From Microvirga ossetica (GTDB lineage Bacteria; Pseudomonadota; Alphaproteobacteria; Rhizobiales; Beijerinckiaceae): 64,000 nt of DNA. A program made the translations under genes and the position numbers. How positions within the stretch are numbered: the stretch's first letter is position 1; each line of letters starts with the position of its first letter. The stretch lies in NCBI RefSeq assembly GCF_002741015.1, contig NZ_CP016618.1, positions 648,300-712,299 on the forward strand, in the 5' to 3' direction. The notes beneath the pieces are model-generated. The model was given only the letters and a program-made list of their open reading frames with translations, was not told the DNA's origin and made no database searches. Shown piece after piece: positions 34,482 through 42,522 of the stretch.

Positions 34482-35210
34482 CTAGCGATTACCGCCAGTC
34501 AGCGGGACGAACTGGACGGGCACGAGTGTGCGAGTATGCACTTGCTCCCGGGTGTCTTTCTCAACCAGCATCAGGTTCTGAGCCATGAAGGGTGGCCCGA
34601 CCGGAATGACCATGCGGCCCCCCGGCTTGAGTTGCCTGACGAGCGGCGGTGGAATATGGCTTGCGGCTGCGGTCACAATGATTGCATCGAAGGGGCTGTG
34701 TTCGGGCCAGCCATGATAGCCGTCGCCGTGCCGCACCGTCACATTGCCGTAGCCCAGCGTAGCCAATCGTTCCGTTGCCCGCTTGGCCAGCGCCTCCACG
34801 ATCTCGATCGAGTAGACGCGGCTGACCAGCGGCGACAGCACTGCAGCCTGATAGCCGGAGCCGGTCCCGACCTCGAGAACAACATCGTCCTTGTCCGACC
34901 TCACAAGGCCGGTCATGAGGGCAACGATGTAAGGCTGTGAGATTGTCTGGCCATAGCCGATCGGCAGGGGCCGGTTGTCATAGGCGGCAGCTCGGACCTC
35001 TGCGGGCACGAACTCGTGCCGTGGCACCTGCCGCATGATAGCCAGGACGGATGGAGTGAGGCCGCCGGTACCCAGGGCAGCGGCGAGACGGGTGGCGAAC
35101 CCCTCGATTGTATCGACCATTTTTTGCCGCGCTATCCTATAATCCGGCTCCGCGGCTGCGGCGGTCAACAGCGGCAGAGCTGTGGCGAGCAGGACCAGCG
35201 TGCGAGCCAT
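34482..35210 (-). CDS. pcm: Protein-L-isoaspartate O-methyltransferase, exported form
   Basis: The 242-residue protein begins with a signal peptide (MARTLVLLATALPLLTAAAA), unlike cytoplasmic PCMT. The PIMT core follows: RHEFVPAEVRAAAYDNRPLP, IGYGQTISQPYIVALM, the SAM motif VVLEVGTGSGYQAAVLSPLV, YSIEIVEALAKRA, and FDAIIVTAAASHIPPPLVRQ with LKPGGRMVIPVG. The enzyme methylates L-isoaspartyl residues using SAM to start repair of damaged proteins. A periplasmic SAM enzyme is puzzling because SAM is cytoplasmic, so the neighbouring membrane protein may be relevant (inference). The ATG at 35210 lacks a strong ribosome site, but an upstream start would bury the signal peptide. Confidence 0.85.
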   Translation of the reverse strand: MARTLVLLATALPLLTAAAAEPDYRIARQKMVDTIEGFATRLAAALGTGGLTPSVLAIMRQVPRHEFVPAEVRAAAYDNRPLPIGYGQTISQPYIVALMTGLVRSDKDDVVLEVGTGSGYQAAVLSPLVSRVYSIEIVEALAKRATERLATLGYGNVTVRHGDGYHGWPEHSPFDAIIVTAAASHIPPPLVRQLKPGGRMVIPVGPPFMAQNLMLVEKDTREQVHTRTLVPVQFVPLTGGNR

Positions 35211-35500
35211 GATCTGGGCCTTGACGGGTATCCTAAAACCAACCCTTCGCTCTCTCCGATGTTCCGGAACCGCTTGCTGCTTACCAGCTCTACTTGGGCT
35301 TGCTACTGGCCGATTTCCGGTCGGGATAGGCCATAGAGATCCAGGACGCTTTGTTGCATGAATAGGCGATTTGGCGGCCAAGGCTGGATAGCATAGGAGG
35401 AACATGCCCTCCTGATCTCGGACATTTGCTGTGCCGTTCTAGATCGACAGCACGGGGCAGGCAGGCCTATAATGAAATGGGGCTAAGATGGAGGCATGCC

Positions 35501-36016
35501 ATGAGGCTGTCTCTTGCTATTGCACTCTTCCTCGCTGCCCCTCTTGGCGCGGATGTTGTTCCACAAGCAACGTCGGATGAGAACGACGAACCCAATAAGA
35601 TCGTCCAGATGGTCACTGTCTCCGGTGAATGCTCCAGGCTGGTTCATGCCGGGCTTGCGATGGATGGCTGCAAGCCCATCCTGGTGAACATGAACTACAG
35701 CACTGGGGTGAGCACGTATTGGTTTATGACCGAGAGTACAATACTTTCGTTCTCCGGCAATGGCTCCCGCCGGGTTGAACAAGGTTCGGACATTGTTGTC
35801 CAGGCCATCGAGACGGTCATCCTGGCTGCGACGACTGGCGCCCCCGAAGAACAGGGCCAGGAGGATGCCGCAGTGGGTTTCTGCCGCTTCGGCGACCCAA
35901 CCATCAAGGGCTCGACAATCGAGTGTGTGGCCCACACCCAGGCAGGCCCCTACGAGGGGGCGTTCACTACTGATGGAAATCCGCCAAAACTCGAAGCCTT
36001 TCAAATCAATCCGTAA
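35501..36016 (+). CDS. Secreted hypothetical protein with conserved cysteines
   Basis: The 171-residue protein starts at 35501 with GGAGG seven bases upstream and a signal peptide (MRLSLAIALFLAAPLGADV). The mature part has cysteines in SGECSRLVHAGLAMDGCKPI, GFCRFGDPT and STIECVAHTQAGPYEG, probably two disulfides, in a beta-rich pattern. I do not recognise a family. It stands just upstream of a second, incomplete secreted-type sequence. Confidence 0.65.
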   Translation: MRLSLAIALFLAAPLGADVVPQATSDENDEPNKIVQMVTVSGECSRLVHAGLAMDGCKPILVNMNYSTGVSTYWFMTESTILSFSGNGSRRVEQGSDIVVQAIETVILAATTGAPEEQGQEDAAVGFCRFGDPTIKGSTIECVAHTQAGPYEGAFTTDGNPPKLEAFQINP

Positions 36017-36084
36017 TCGTTGTCCGTTCCAGTGCCCACTCTACCTGGACGGTGCTTCAGTCCCACCGCGCCGTGTTAATTACC

Positions 36085-36398
36085 GGCTCTGTTCTCTTAT
36101 TCCGGAGATTCAGGTCGAGAAGGCCGGCCCGAACTTCTCGACCACCCTGATCGAGTTCACTTATTCGATCACCGAGCAGAAGGGTAACGTCTTCGCCGGA
36201 ACATCCGGGGCGGGCACGTTCTCGGAGACGCTGATCGGCGCGATCAGCCCCGACAACCGCTCCGGCGTCATGTCGGACGATGACGGCCAGTACACATTCA
36301 CGATCCGCGACAGCAACACCCTTGATATCTGCTACCAGCACAGCTTCCCGACAAGCCGCGTCGCCGCGTGCTGGACGATTAAGCGCAGCGTAGGCTAG
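36085..36398 (+). pseudogene. C-terminal fragment of a hypothetical protein
   Basis: The frame to the TAG at 36398 has clear protein character (FSTTLIEFTYSITEQKGNVF, AGTSGAGTFSETLIGAISPD, YTFTIRDSNTLDICYQHSFP). It has no start codon, and the upstream part loses coding character near 36,085. The beta-strand-rich composition with a terminal pair of cysteines suggests an exported domain. It is the surviving 3' end of a gene. Confidence 0.5.
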
Positions 36399-36618
36399 CG
36401 GCGGAGCGGCTCGGGGCCAAGCTGTTGAAGGTGAGGCCAAGACTGTGAATCTGGTGCTCGCCCAACTTGGCGGCGCCTGGGCATCGTGTGAGAGGAGAGA
36501 TTGCAGTGATCACGACCTCGGCGAACCCGAAATGGTTGGGGTGCGCCGAGCGCCTGATCTTGCGGCAGGATCAGGACCATTGTTATGGCCGTCGACAGTT
36601 CCCGAAAGGAGTGAGACC

Positions 36619-37557
36619 GTGGCGGAGACGGGAGGTTATCACGTTGTCCTCGGGGCCACCGGCGGCGCCGGTTGTGCCCTCGTGGCCGAGCTGGCACGCC
36701 AGGGCCGCCGCGTGCGGGCGGTCGGCCGCAGAGCCACCGACCCATGGCCCAAGGGAGTCGAGGCGGTCACGGCCGACATCCTGCGAGCCGACGAGGTTCG
36801 GAAGACCTGCCGGGATGCAGCCGTCGTCTATCACGCAGCGAACGTGCCGTACGCGCAGTGGCCGCAGGTCCTGCCGGCGATGACCGAGAGCGTGATTGCG
36901 GCAGCCTCAGCCGCCGATGCCGTTCTCGTGGTGGTCGACAACCTCTACATGTACGGCCCCTCAAGTGGTCCGATGACCGAGGACAGCCCACGCCGGGCGA
37001 GCGGCCCCAAGGGGCAGCTGCGGGCCCGCCTGGAAGAGACGCTTCTGGCCGCTCACACGCGTGGCCGGGTCGGCGTCGCGATCGGCCGCGGCTCGGACTT
37101 CTATGGCCTCCATGCCAACTCAGCCGCCACTATGCTGGTGATCGAGCCAGCCCTGCGGGGAAAGACCGCCTCCTGGCTCGGCTCATTGGATGCGCCCCAT
37201 ACACTCACCTACCTGCCGGACTTTGCCCGGGGCCTGGTTACCCTCGGGACGAATGCCCGCGCCTGGGGCGAGGTCTGGCACATTCCGAGCGGCCCGCCTG
37301 TGACAGGCAGGACCTTCATCGCTGAGGTGTTCGGGGCCCTGGGCCAGCCGCCCCGGATGCGGCGGCTCGGGCGGGGCATGATGACACTGGCCGGCCTGTT
37401 CAATCGCCAGATCCGCGAGGCCCGTGAGGTGCTCTATCAGTTCGAGCGGCCGTTCGTGATGGACACGTCCAAGTTCGAGCGCACGTTCGGGGGCGCCGTC
37501 ACGCCGCTGCGGGAAGGCGTTCGACAGACCATTGCCGCCCTGCAATCCACCCAGTGA
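36619..37557 (+). CDS. NAD-dependent epimerase/dehydratase family protein
   Basis: The 312-residue protein starts at GTG 36619 with GAAAGGAG upstream. It is an extended short-chain dehydrogenase: an N-terminal nucleotide-binding motif (VVLGATGGAGCALVAELARQ), the acidic loop AVTADILRADE, and VVYHAANVPYAQWPQVLPAM. The catalytic tyrosine area is modified (DNLYMYGPSSGPMTEDSPRR). It ends with PRMRRLGRGMMTLAGLFNRQ. The substrate is unknown; relatives act on nucleotide sugars or steroid-like ketols. It stands alone upstream of the tRNA pair. Confidence 0.85.
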   Translation: MAETGGYHVVLGATGGAGCALVAELARQGRRVRAVGRRATDPWPKGVEAVTADILRADEVRKTCRDAAVVYHAANVPYAQWPQVLPAMTESVIAAASAADAVLVVVDNLYMYGPSSGPMTEDSPRRASGPKGQLRARLEETLLAAHTRGRVGVAIGRGSDFYGLHANSAATMLVIEPALRGKTASWLGSLDAPHTLTYLPDFARGLVTLGTNARAWGEVWHIPSGPPVTGRTFIAEVFGALGQPPRMRRLGRGMMTLAGLFNRQIREAREVLYQFERPFVMDTSKFERTFGGAVTPLREGVRQTIAALQSTQ

Positions 37558-37944
37558 GCGCATGCCGCCCGCGGCCCCATCATCAGCCTGCTCTAGCGAG
37601 GATTGGGAAGGACGAACCTACGCTCAGTCTTCACACCACCGGAAGCTGGCTTTGTGTAGACCAGCTGCCTTTGCCAAGGGCACCAGCTGGATCCGTCATC
37701 AGTTGGGGCACCGCAGAAGATCGCCTCGGTTTCGTCCGAGACAACATAGCGGCATTGCTGCGAACGCAGACGGAAGAGCGTGGTTCGGTCGCGAGAAGAT
37801 CGCTCCGGGATCTCAAGCTCAGGCATGGAATCCTCAGTGGCAGTGACCTGACTCCTAAAGGCCTCGATCTCCAGGAGCTCCATGCCGGTGTGCCTTTCCT
37901 GACATAGCCAGCCATCCGTGAATGCGGCACATTTCGAGAGGCGT

Positions 37945-38018
37945 GGGCCTGTAGCTCAGTGGTCAGAGCCGGCCGCTCAACGGTCTGGTTCCCGGTTCGA
38001 GCCCGGGCGGGCCCACCA
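37945..38018 (+). tRNA. Degenerate tRNA-Met(CAU)-like gene, anticodon loop two bases short
   Basis: The 74-base cloverleaf has acceptor GGGCCTG/CGGGCCC, encoded ACCA, D stem GCTC/GAGC with AGTGGTCA loop, and T stem CCCGG/CCGGG with TTCGAGC loop. The anticodon stem GGCCG/CGGTC is perfect, but the loop is only five bases (CTCAA). Comparison with alphaproteobacterial elongator tRNA-Met suggests an original CTCATAA with TA lost, removing two anticodon bases. It cannot decode normally and is probably a pseudogene. It is followed after three bases by a second altered tRNA. Confidence 0.7.
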
Positions 38019-38021
38019 CGT

Positions 38022-38106
38022 GCGGGCGTGGCGGAATTGGGAGACGCACTGGATTTAGGTTCCAGCGGCGCCAGCTGTGGGGGATCGAGCCCCTCCGCCC
38101 GCACCA
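38022..38106 (+). tRNA. tRNA-Leu(UAG)-like gene with mutated T loop
   Basis: The 85-base class II tRNA has acceptor GCGGGCG/CGCCCGC and encoded ACCA. The anticodon arm CTGGA-TTTAGGT-TCCAG gives anticodon TAG (leucine), and there is a long variable region. The T loop reads ATCGAGC, with A at position 54 in place of the near-invariant U54 that pairs with A58. The variable-arm stem is also poor. It may be a weak or dead tRNA. Its partner three bases upstream is also damaged. Confidence 0.75.
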
Positions 38107-38293
38107 GTCTACGATTGCCGCGGCTTATGGGCCCGTCCAGTTCTCGATGGCTTCCTTCAGGCCTGCAGGCAGGTCGCTCGGAGCCTCGTCCTCGAAGGCA
38201 GTTCGTTGCTGCAGGAGGGGAGGGCAGGTCACGGGCGACGAGCGGACCTTCACACGACCAAGCTGAAGGGCCGTCCGTAACCCAGAGCTGACT

Positions 38294-38659
38294 CTAGCCC
38301 GTCGGACACTCAGTCCGGGGCGGCCGTTTCGCGTCCGATGGCACGGCATCAGTGAGGATGGTGCCGGCGGAACGCACGACGGCGAAGGCCAGTGCGTGTA
38401 TGTCGATGCTGTCAGCGAGGACCGTCGGCAGGCACATCCAAGACACCACGTCGGGATCGACGTCGAGCAGGCAGCCGAGATCGCGGGCGGCCTGGGTCCG
38501 GAACAGGGGCACGCCCCGGCAGCGGACGGTGCCGCGCGGATGGAACGAGAGAGCAGATGCGCTTTCGCGGATGTGGGTCAGCAGGTCGGACGCATCGTCG
38601 GCGACGATGTCGGAAGACGAAATGATGGGCATGGGGTACGCTCGTCCCAATGCGGACGG
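38294..38659 (-). CDS. Hypothetical protein, weakly TnsA/endonuclease-like
   Basis: The frame contains TVRCRGVPLFRTQAARDLGC followed by LLDVDPDVVSWMCLPTVLAD. This is reminiscent of the N-terminal strand-helix of TnsA-like nucleases (the family's FESxLERDxxxLLDFDPxVxxxxxQP). The catalytic residues expected later are not recognisable and the frame ends at 38294. The start is uncertain: ATG at 38659 and 38632 are possible, and the frame is open to 38875. It could be a shortened or unrelated protein. Confidence 0.35.
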   Translation of the reverse strand, partial: PSALGRAYPMPIISSSDIVADDASDLLTHIRESASALSFHPRGTVRCRGVPLFRTQAARDLGCLLDVDPDVVSWMCLPTVLADSIDIHALAFAVVRSAGTILTDAVPSDAKRPPRTECPTG

Positions 38660-38941
38660 CATGAAGCCGTCACGTGAACCGATCAGGGGCGGGTTCGGGA
38701 GATCATCGTATCGAGGTCGGGTCCGGCGCACGTCGACGATGCGCGGAAGGCGCGATCCGATGCAAGCGACGTGTGCGGGAGCCCGGGTCGCGTCCGGAAC
38801 AAATAGGCAACACAGCCAAGCTTGTAAACCACGTATTCGAAGAAATCCGGCGCGACGCGCAAGACGTCGGCGCAAGCATCGGCCGGGCGGGATCCCGATG
38901 CGTCCTTGGTGGGTGCGAGAGCCCTTCCGCCGGGAGGCGGG

Positions 38942-39222
38942 CTACTCCTGCCACGGCTCTACAAGCCGGGTGTCGTTCGGACACACCTCCAGGCGGTACG
39001 CAACCTCCTCCCCGGTGACGGCGGTCGCGGCAGGACCGCAGATGACCTTGAACGCCGTGTCTCGGTCACCGGAACCGACCTCCGTGACCCTCGTGGCCAT
39101 GGGACAGGCGAACCCGCCGTCCCTGACCCAGAGGCGTATCGCTCCAGGAGTTCGAGGGTCCAAACATCACCCTGGGCAGCGGAGATCCCGGGAAACAGGG
39201 CTGCCATGACGGCGATGCGCAT
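38942..39222 (-). pseudogene. Small exported protein, frameshifted after the signal peptide
   Basis: One frame starts at 39222 with a signal peptide (MRIAVMAALFPGISAAQGDV). The mature domain is in another frame (PRTPGAIRLWVRDGGFACPM, RDTAFKVICGPAATAVTGEE, RLEVCPNDTRLVEPWQE) to 38942. The frames meet around 39,155 and a single-base indel joins them. The mature part has three cysteines. This is the second case in the window of an indel between signal and mature domain (see 12,204-12,528). Confidence 0.5.
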
Positions 39223-39279
39223 CGGGATCATCTCGCCGATCGTTCCTGGTTCGGATGATGCGCCGGGGACGGAGCCTGT

Positions 39280-39489
39280 TCAGCCGTTCGCTTGCGAGGA
39301 CGCGGATGCCGGCACGATGTCGGCTTCACGTACAACGCGCTGGACCGGCCCTGCCGCTGCCTTGATCCGGTAGAGGGGCTCGTCGTCCGATCCGGAGGGC
39401 AGAAGACCCAGGATCTCGTAGATCCCGGTATTCTCGAGAAGGCGTTCCCGTGGCCGCACGAGCTGGCCGATCCCAAATCTGTGCGTCAT
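39280..39489 (-). CDS. Small conserved hypothetical protein (69 aa)
   Basis: The ATG at 39489 is preceded by GAGGAACAG. The protein reads MTHRFGIGQLVRPRERLLEN, then GIYEILGLLPSGSDDEPLYR and IKAAAGPVQRVVREADI. I recognise this pattern (GQLVRP ... YRIKxxxGxxxRxVREsxI) as a small, common, uncharacterised family in Methylobacteriaceae; this is from memory. It is soluble and probably SH3-like. A possible partner frame overlaps its start by four bases. Confidence 0.7.
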   Translation of the reverse strand: MTHRFGIGQLVRPRERLLENTGIYEILGLLPSGSDDEPLYRIKAAAGPVQRVVREADIVPASASSQANG

Positions 39490-39731
39490 GGCGTCTGTTC
39501 CTCATCCGTGAGCGCGGCTCTTCTGCGATGGCCCGCCCGATGCCGAAACAACCGTGTCGCTTGGCCCCTCGTTCCAACGGATGCCGCAGGGTGCGCGTGC
39601 CATGATGCGGCCGCCTGCCGGATCTGCGATCGCGGCCTCGAGGCCGGGGACGAGGTCATGCTTGCGATCAAGGCCAGGCGCAGCAGGTTGAGGTCATCGC
39701 GCATGACCATCCCGAGCTGCCGCCGGATCAT
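39486..39731 (-). CDS. Possible small protein upstream of, and coupled to, the 69-aa gene
   Basis: An 81-codon frame begins MIRRQLGMVMRDDLNLLRLA and its stop overlaps the next ATG (ATGA), which argues for translation. The C-terminal half (ATRLFRHRAGHRRRAALTDE) is basic and low in structure, as expected of a degraded or shifted frame. It may be the remains of a longer helical protein. Confidence 0.3.
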   Translation of the reverse strand: MIRRQLGMVMRDDLNLLRLALIASMTSSPASRPRSQIRQAAASWHAHPAASVGTRGQATRLFRHRAGHRRRAALTDEEQTP

Positions 39732-39760
39732 CCGACTGGCTCTGACCGCTCCCGGATCGG

Positions 39761-40561
39761 TCAGTTTCCGCTCCGCTGCCGCCGGAGCTCCCCGGCCAGG
39801 CAGTTGGCCCGGCCCTCTGCCTGGGTCGGCTGGACAAGCGACTGGATCCGGGGCCTGTCGGCGATCTCGCGGACGACCTTGGTTCGAATGGCTTCGGCAA
39901 ATTGGGCCTTCTCCCGCACCGGGATCATGAAGGCCCCCGGTCCGCCGATCACGCAGTCACGGAAGTAGAGATCGAGGTCCTCGATGTCCCACAGGCCGTC
40001 CGGCCGCTTCAGCATGAGCGGCAGCCCGTTGATGGTGATCCCCTGCGCCAGCGCCTCGTCCCGCGCCGCGGTCACGATGCGGCCCTGGTTGTTGGCGCCA
40101 TCACCGGAGATGTCGATCACCTGCCGGACGGCCTGAATGCCGCTTGTCCGCAGCTTCCAGAGGCTGAAGTCGATGGCACCCGAGATGGAGGTGTAGCCGA
40201 AGCGCTGGATGGAGCTCTCGGCCAGGCGAGCCGCAAAGGCACGGCTGTCGCCCGGCTGCTCGATCACGGTCCAGGGCACGACCACCTGCTGGTATCCGGC
40301 CCCGGCCCATTCGACGTACACCACCGCGATGCGCCCCAGCATGCCCTTGCCGATGGCCTCGTGCACCTCCGAGGAGCGGAAGGCCTCGACGAAGCCCTGC
40401 CGCTGAAGCTCCTGCTCGTCCGGCTCCATCGACAGGGAGACGTCGACGGCCAGCACCAGCGCGAGGTCGACCTCGGCCTCGGCGTGAGCACTCCACGGTT
40501 CCAGGACCATCAGCCCGGCCGTCAGCAGCAGGAGCGCAAGGCCACGCCATGGACTGAGCAT
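39761..40561 (-). CDS. DUF1194 von Willebrand A-domain protein, secreted
   Basis: The 266-residue protein starts at 40561 with GGGAGCTCAGG upstream and has a signal peptide (LALLLLTAGLMVLEPWSAHA). The VWA-like domain carries an intact MIDAS DxSxS motif (LVLAVDVSLSMEPDEQELQR), GMLGRIAVVYVEWAG, and VIDISGDGANNQGRIV for the later metal-site residues. The C-terminus is YFRDCVIGGPGAFMIPVREK. The function is unknown, but metal-dependent protein binding is expected. A 5'-truncated paralogue lies at 19,487-20,107. Confidence 0.88.
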   Translation of the reverse strand: MLSPWRGLALLLLTAGLMVLEPWSAHAEAEVDLALVLAVDVSLSMEPDEQELQRQGFVEAFRSSEVHEAIGKGMLGRIAVVYVEWAGAGYQQVVVPWTVIEQPGDSRAFAARLAESSIQRFGYTSISGAIDFSLWKLRTSGIQAVRQVIDISGDGANNQGRIVTAARDEALAQGITINGLPLMLKRPDGLWDIEDLDLYFRDCVIGGPGAFMIPVREKAQFAEAIRTKVVREIADRPRIQSLVQPTQAEGRANCLAGELRRQRSGN

Positions 40562-40657
40562 CCTGAGCTCCCGTTCAGGGACCACCCGTTAGCAGGGAAG
40601 CTAGGGCGAAACACGGGCGGGACGATTCCCAGTCCCGAGCCAGAGCGGGAGGTGGGT

Positions 40658-40786
40658 ATGATCACACGACGGCTTCGCTTCGCCTTGTGGCAACACCACC
40701 GCTCCCTCAGACGGCAGGCTCTGGCACAGGAGCGCGCAGCCGGGTATCTGATCGGTCACGGACTCGGCCCATGGATGGGCTGCTGA
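40658..40786 (+). CDS. Possible 42-residue basic peptide
   Basis: ATG at 40658 has a strong GGAGGT five to seven bases upstream. The peptide is MITRRLRFALWQHHRSLRRQ followed by ALAQERAAGYLIGHGLGPWM and GC. It is arginine-rich at the N-terminus and amphipathic, typical of very small alphaproteobacterial proteins. There is no homology I can name. It is divergent from the DUF1194 gene. Confidence 0.4.
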   Translation: MITRRLRFALWQHHRSLRRQALAQERAAGYLIGHGLGPWMGC

Positions 40787-40881
40787 CGGGCAACCGTGCC
40801 GCCCATGAACGGCTGTCGGAACGCAGCCCGTCTCAAGCGGCCGTGTTTCCAGAATGCCAATCACCTGAGCCATCTTGTAAG

Positions 40882-41023
40882 GGCACCGTCAACTTAACTG
40901 TGTAAAGGCCGTCTTACGGTATTTTCAGCGATTTCCAAGCGGGTCTAAGCTATTGAAAATGCGTGACCCGCTCTGGACCTAAACACCTGCAAGAGCGAGT
41001 AAAAGCATTAAGTTGACAGTGCC
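40882..41023. mobile_element. MITE with IS6-like termini, copy 2 (142 bp)
   Basis: Termini are GGCACCGTCAACTTAA (left) and GGCACTGTCAACTTAA (right, inverted). The core has GTCTAAGCTATTGAAAATGC inside a perfect hairpin stem AGCGGGTC/GACCCGCT, and matches the core of copy 1 at 7572-7702. There is no coding capacity and no target duplication. The terminal sequence equals that of the IS6-family element at 51,366-52,174 over 11 bases and nearly over 15. Confidence 0.75.
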
Positions 41024-41200
41024 TCCGGGACAGAGGCACCGGGAGCACGAAGTGCGGGCAGGCGGATCTGAACGATGAGCTGCGAGCTCGTGTTAGTAGC
41101 TGGCCGTCTCTGCGAATCGCCCGGTTGCGCCGAGAGCGCGGATCCGTAGGTGTCGTGTCGCCCGACGCTCCCATCGTAACGCGATCAAGGGAGCTTTGCC

Positions 41201-41950
41201 ATGCGACGTGTGATCGGAATGGATCTCCACCGTACTTTCGCCGAGGTCGTGATCTGTTAAGAGGGTCGGCTGCGCCATCATGGGCGCATCGACATGACCC
41301 GGACCGCCCTGGAGGGCTTCGGCAAGACGCTAAAACCCACCGATGAGGTGGTGATCGAAGCCACTGGCAACCGCATGGCGGTGTCGCGCGTGCTCTCGCC
41401 TTTCGTGGCGCGGGTGATCATCGCCAATCCGCTCCAGGTCAAGGCTATCGCCTATGCCCACGTCAAGACCGACAAGATCGACGCCGGCGTGCTGGCCTCC
41501 CTGCAGGCCGCCGGCTTCCTGCCTCAGATCTGGAACCCGCCGCCTGAGGTGGAACGGAGGCGGCGCTTGGTGGCCCGGCGCGACCAGGTGGTTCGCCATC
41601 GCACGCGGATCAAGAATGAGGTCCACTCGATCCTGCATGCGCATCTGATCCCGCGCTGTCCTCATGCGGATCTGTTCAGCCGGGTCGGACGAGCGTGGCT
41701 CAAGCGCCAGTCCCTCCTGTCCGACGAGATCCTGGCGATCGAGCAGCACGTGCATGAACTGGACCGGCTCGGCGAGGATTTGGAACTCCTGGATCGCGAG
41801 ATCGTCCAGGACGCGCTCGGCGATCCTGCGGTCAAGCGGCTGATGACCATCACGGGCGTGAACCTCACGGTGGCCTCGATCTGATCGCGGCGATCGGCGA
41901 CATCCATCGCTTCAGCTCGCCGCAGAAGCTGGTCAGCTATTCAGGGATAG
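41201..41950 (+). pseudogene. IS110-family transposase C, stop codon, frameshift and truncation
   Basis: The gene starts at 41201 (MRRVIGMDLHRTFAEVVIC) with GGGAG upstream and meets a TAA at 41,258 in frame. The same frame resumes as an IS110 transposase: EVVIEATGNRMAVSRVLSPF, YAHVKTDKIDAGVLASLQAA, RRRLVARRDQVVRHRTRIKN, LMTITGVNLTVAS. Near 41,880 it shifts to another frame (LIAAIGDIHRFSSPQKLVSY) and ends at ~41,950. A third IS110 subgroup in the window, fully inactivated. Confidence 0.82.
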
Positions 41951-42079
41951 CGGCTCACGGAGGTGCCTCCGCACACCTCGACGTGAGTCTGACCACGACC
42001 CTGAGCGCGGAAGAAACAGGATCAGTGGCTTTGGGACGGATAGCACATCCAGCCGCAATCGGGTTGCCGAGGATTGTCG

Positions 42080-42522
42080 TCAGAGGAACCCGATCGAGAT
42101 CCAGGGCACCAAGGCAATGATGATGAGACCGACGAGCAACGCCACGAGGTACGGCCAGACCGCGCCGATGGCTTCGTCGGGCGGAACGTTGCCGATCTTG
42201 CAGGCGAGATAGAAGCCCATTCCTATGGGCGGTGCCATCAAGCCGATGTTCATCGCCGTCACGAGGATCATCGCGTAGTGAACGTCGTTGATCCCGAGGC
42301 TCGTCGCGATCGGGAACATGAGCGGCGCCATGAGCACGATGGCCGGCAGTCCCTCGAGCACGCTGCCCAGGATCAGGAAGACGACGATCGTCACGGCCAT
42401 GAACTAGAGCCATCCGCCGGGCAAGCCCGTCATCAGCGTGGCCAGGCTCTGGGCGACGCCGGCCTGGGTGATCGCCCACGCCATCGCGAGAGCAGTGCCG
42501 AGGATCAACAGGATCGACGGTC
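42080..42522 (-). pseudogene. TRAP transporter large permease (DctM-type), C-terminal fragment
   Basis: The minus strand reads ILGTALAMAWAITQAGVAQS, LATLMTGLPGGWL, then a TAG, then FMAVTIVVFLILGSVLEGLP, MAPLMFPIATSLGINDVHYA, MNIGLMAPPIGMGFYLACKI and the natural end PWISIGFL. This is the last ~145 residues of the 12-helix TRAP permease that imports organic acids with a periplasmic binding protein. The in-frame stop and missing 5' two-thirds make it a relic; no dctP or dctQ is nearby. Confidence 0.8.

Noticed and set aside
36672..37325. Alternative 217-codon frame inside the epimerase gene
   Set aside because: Proline/arginine-rich frame shadow; the GTG-started frame has the nucleotide-binding motif.
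40264..40491. Additional frames antisense to, or shifted within, the DUF1194 gene
   Set aside because: Arginine/serine-rich by-products of the coding sequence.
41955..42479. Arginine/aspartate-rich frame across the dctM fragment
   Set aside because: Shifted frame of the TRAP permease, whose hydrophobic helices are in the adjacent frame.
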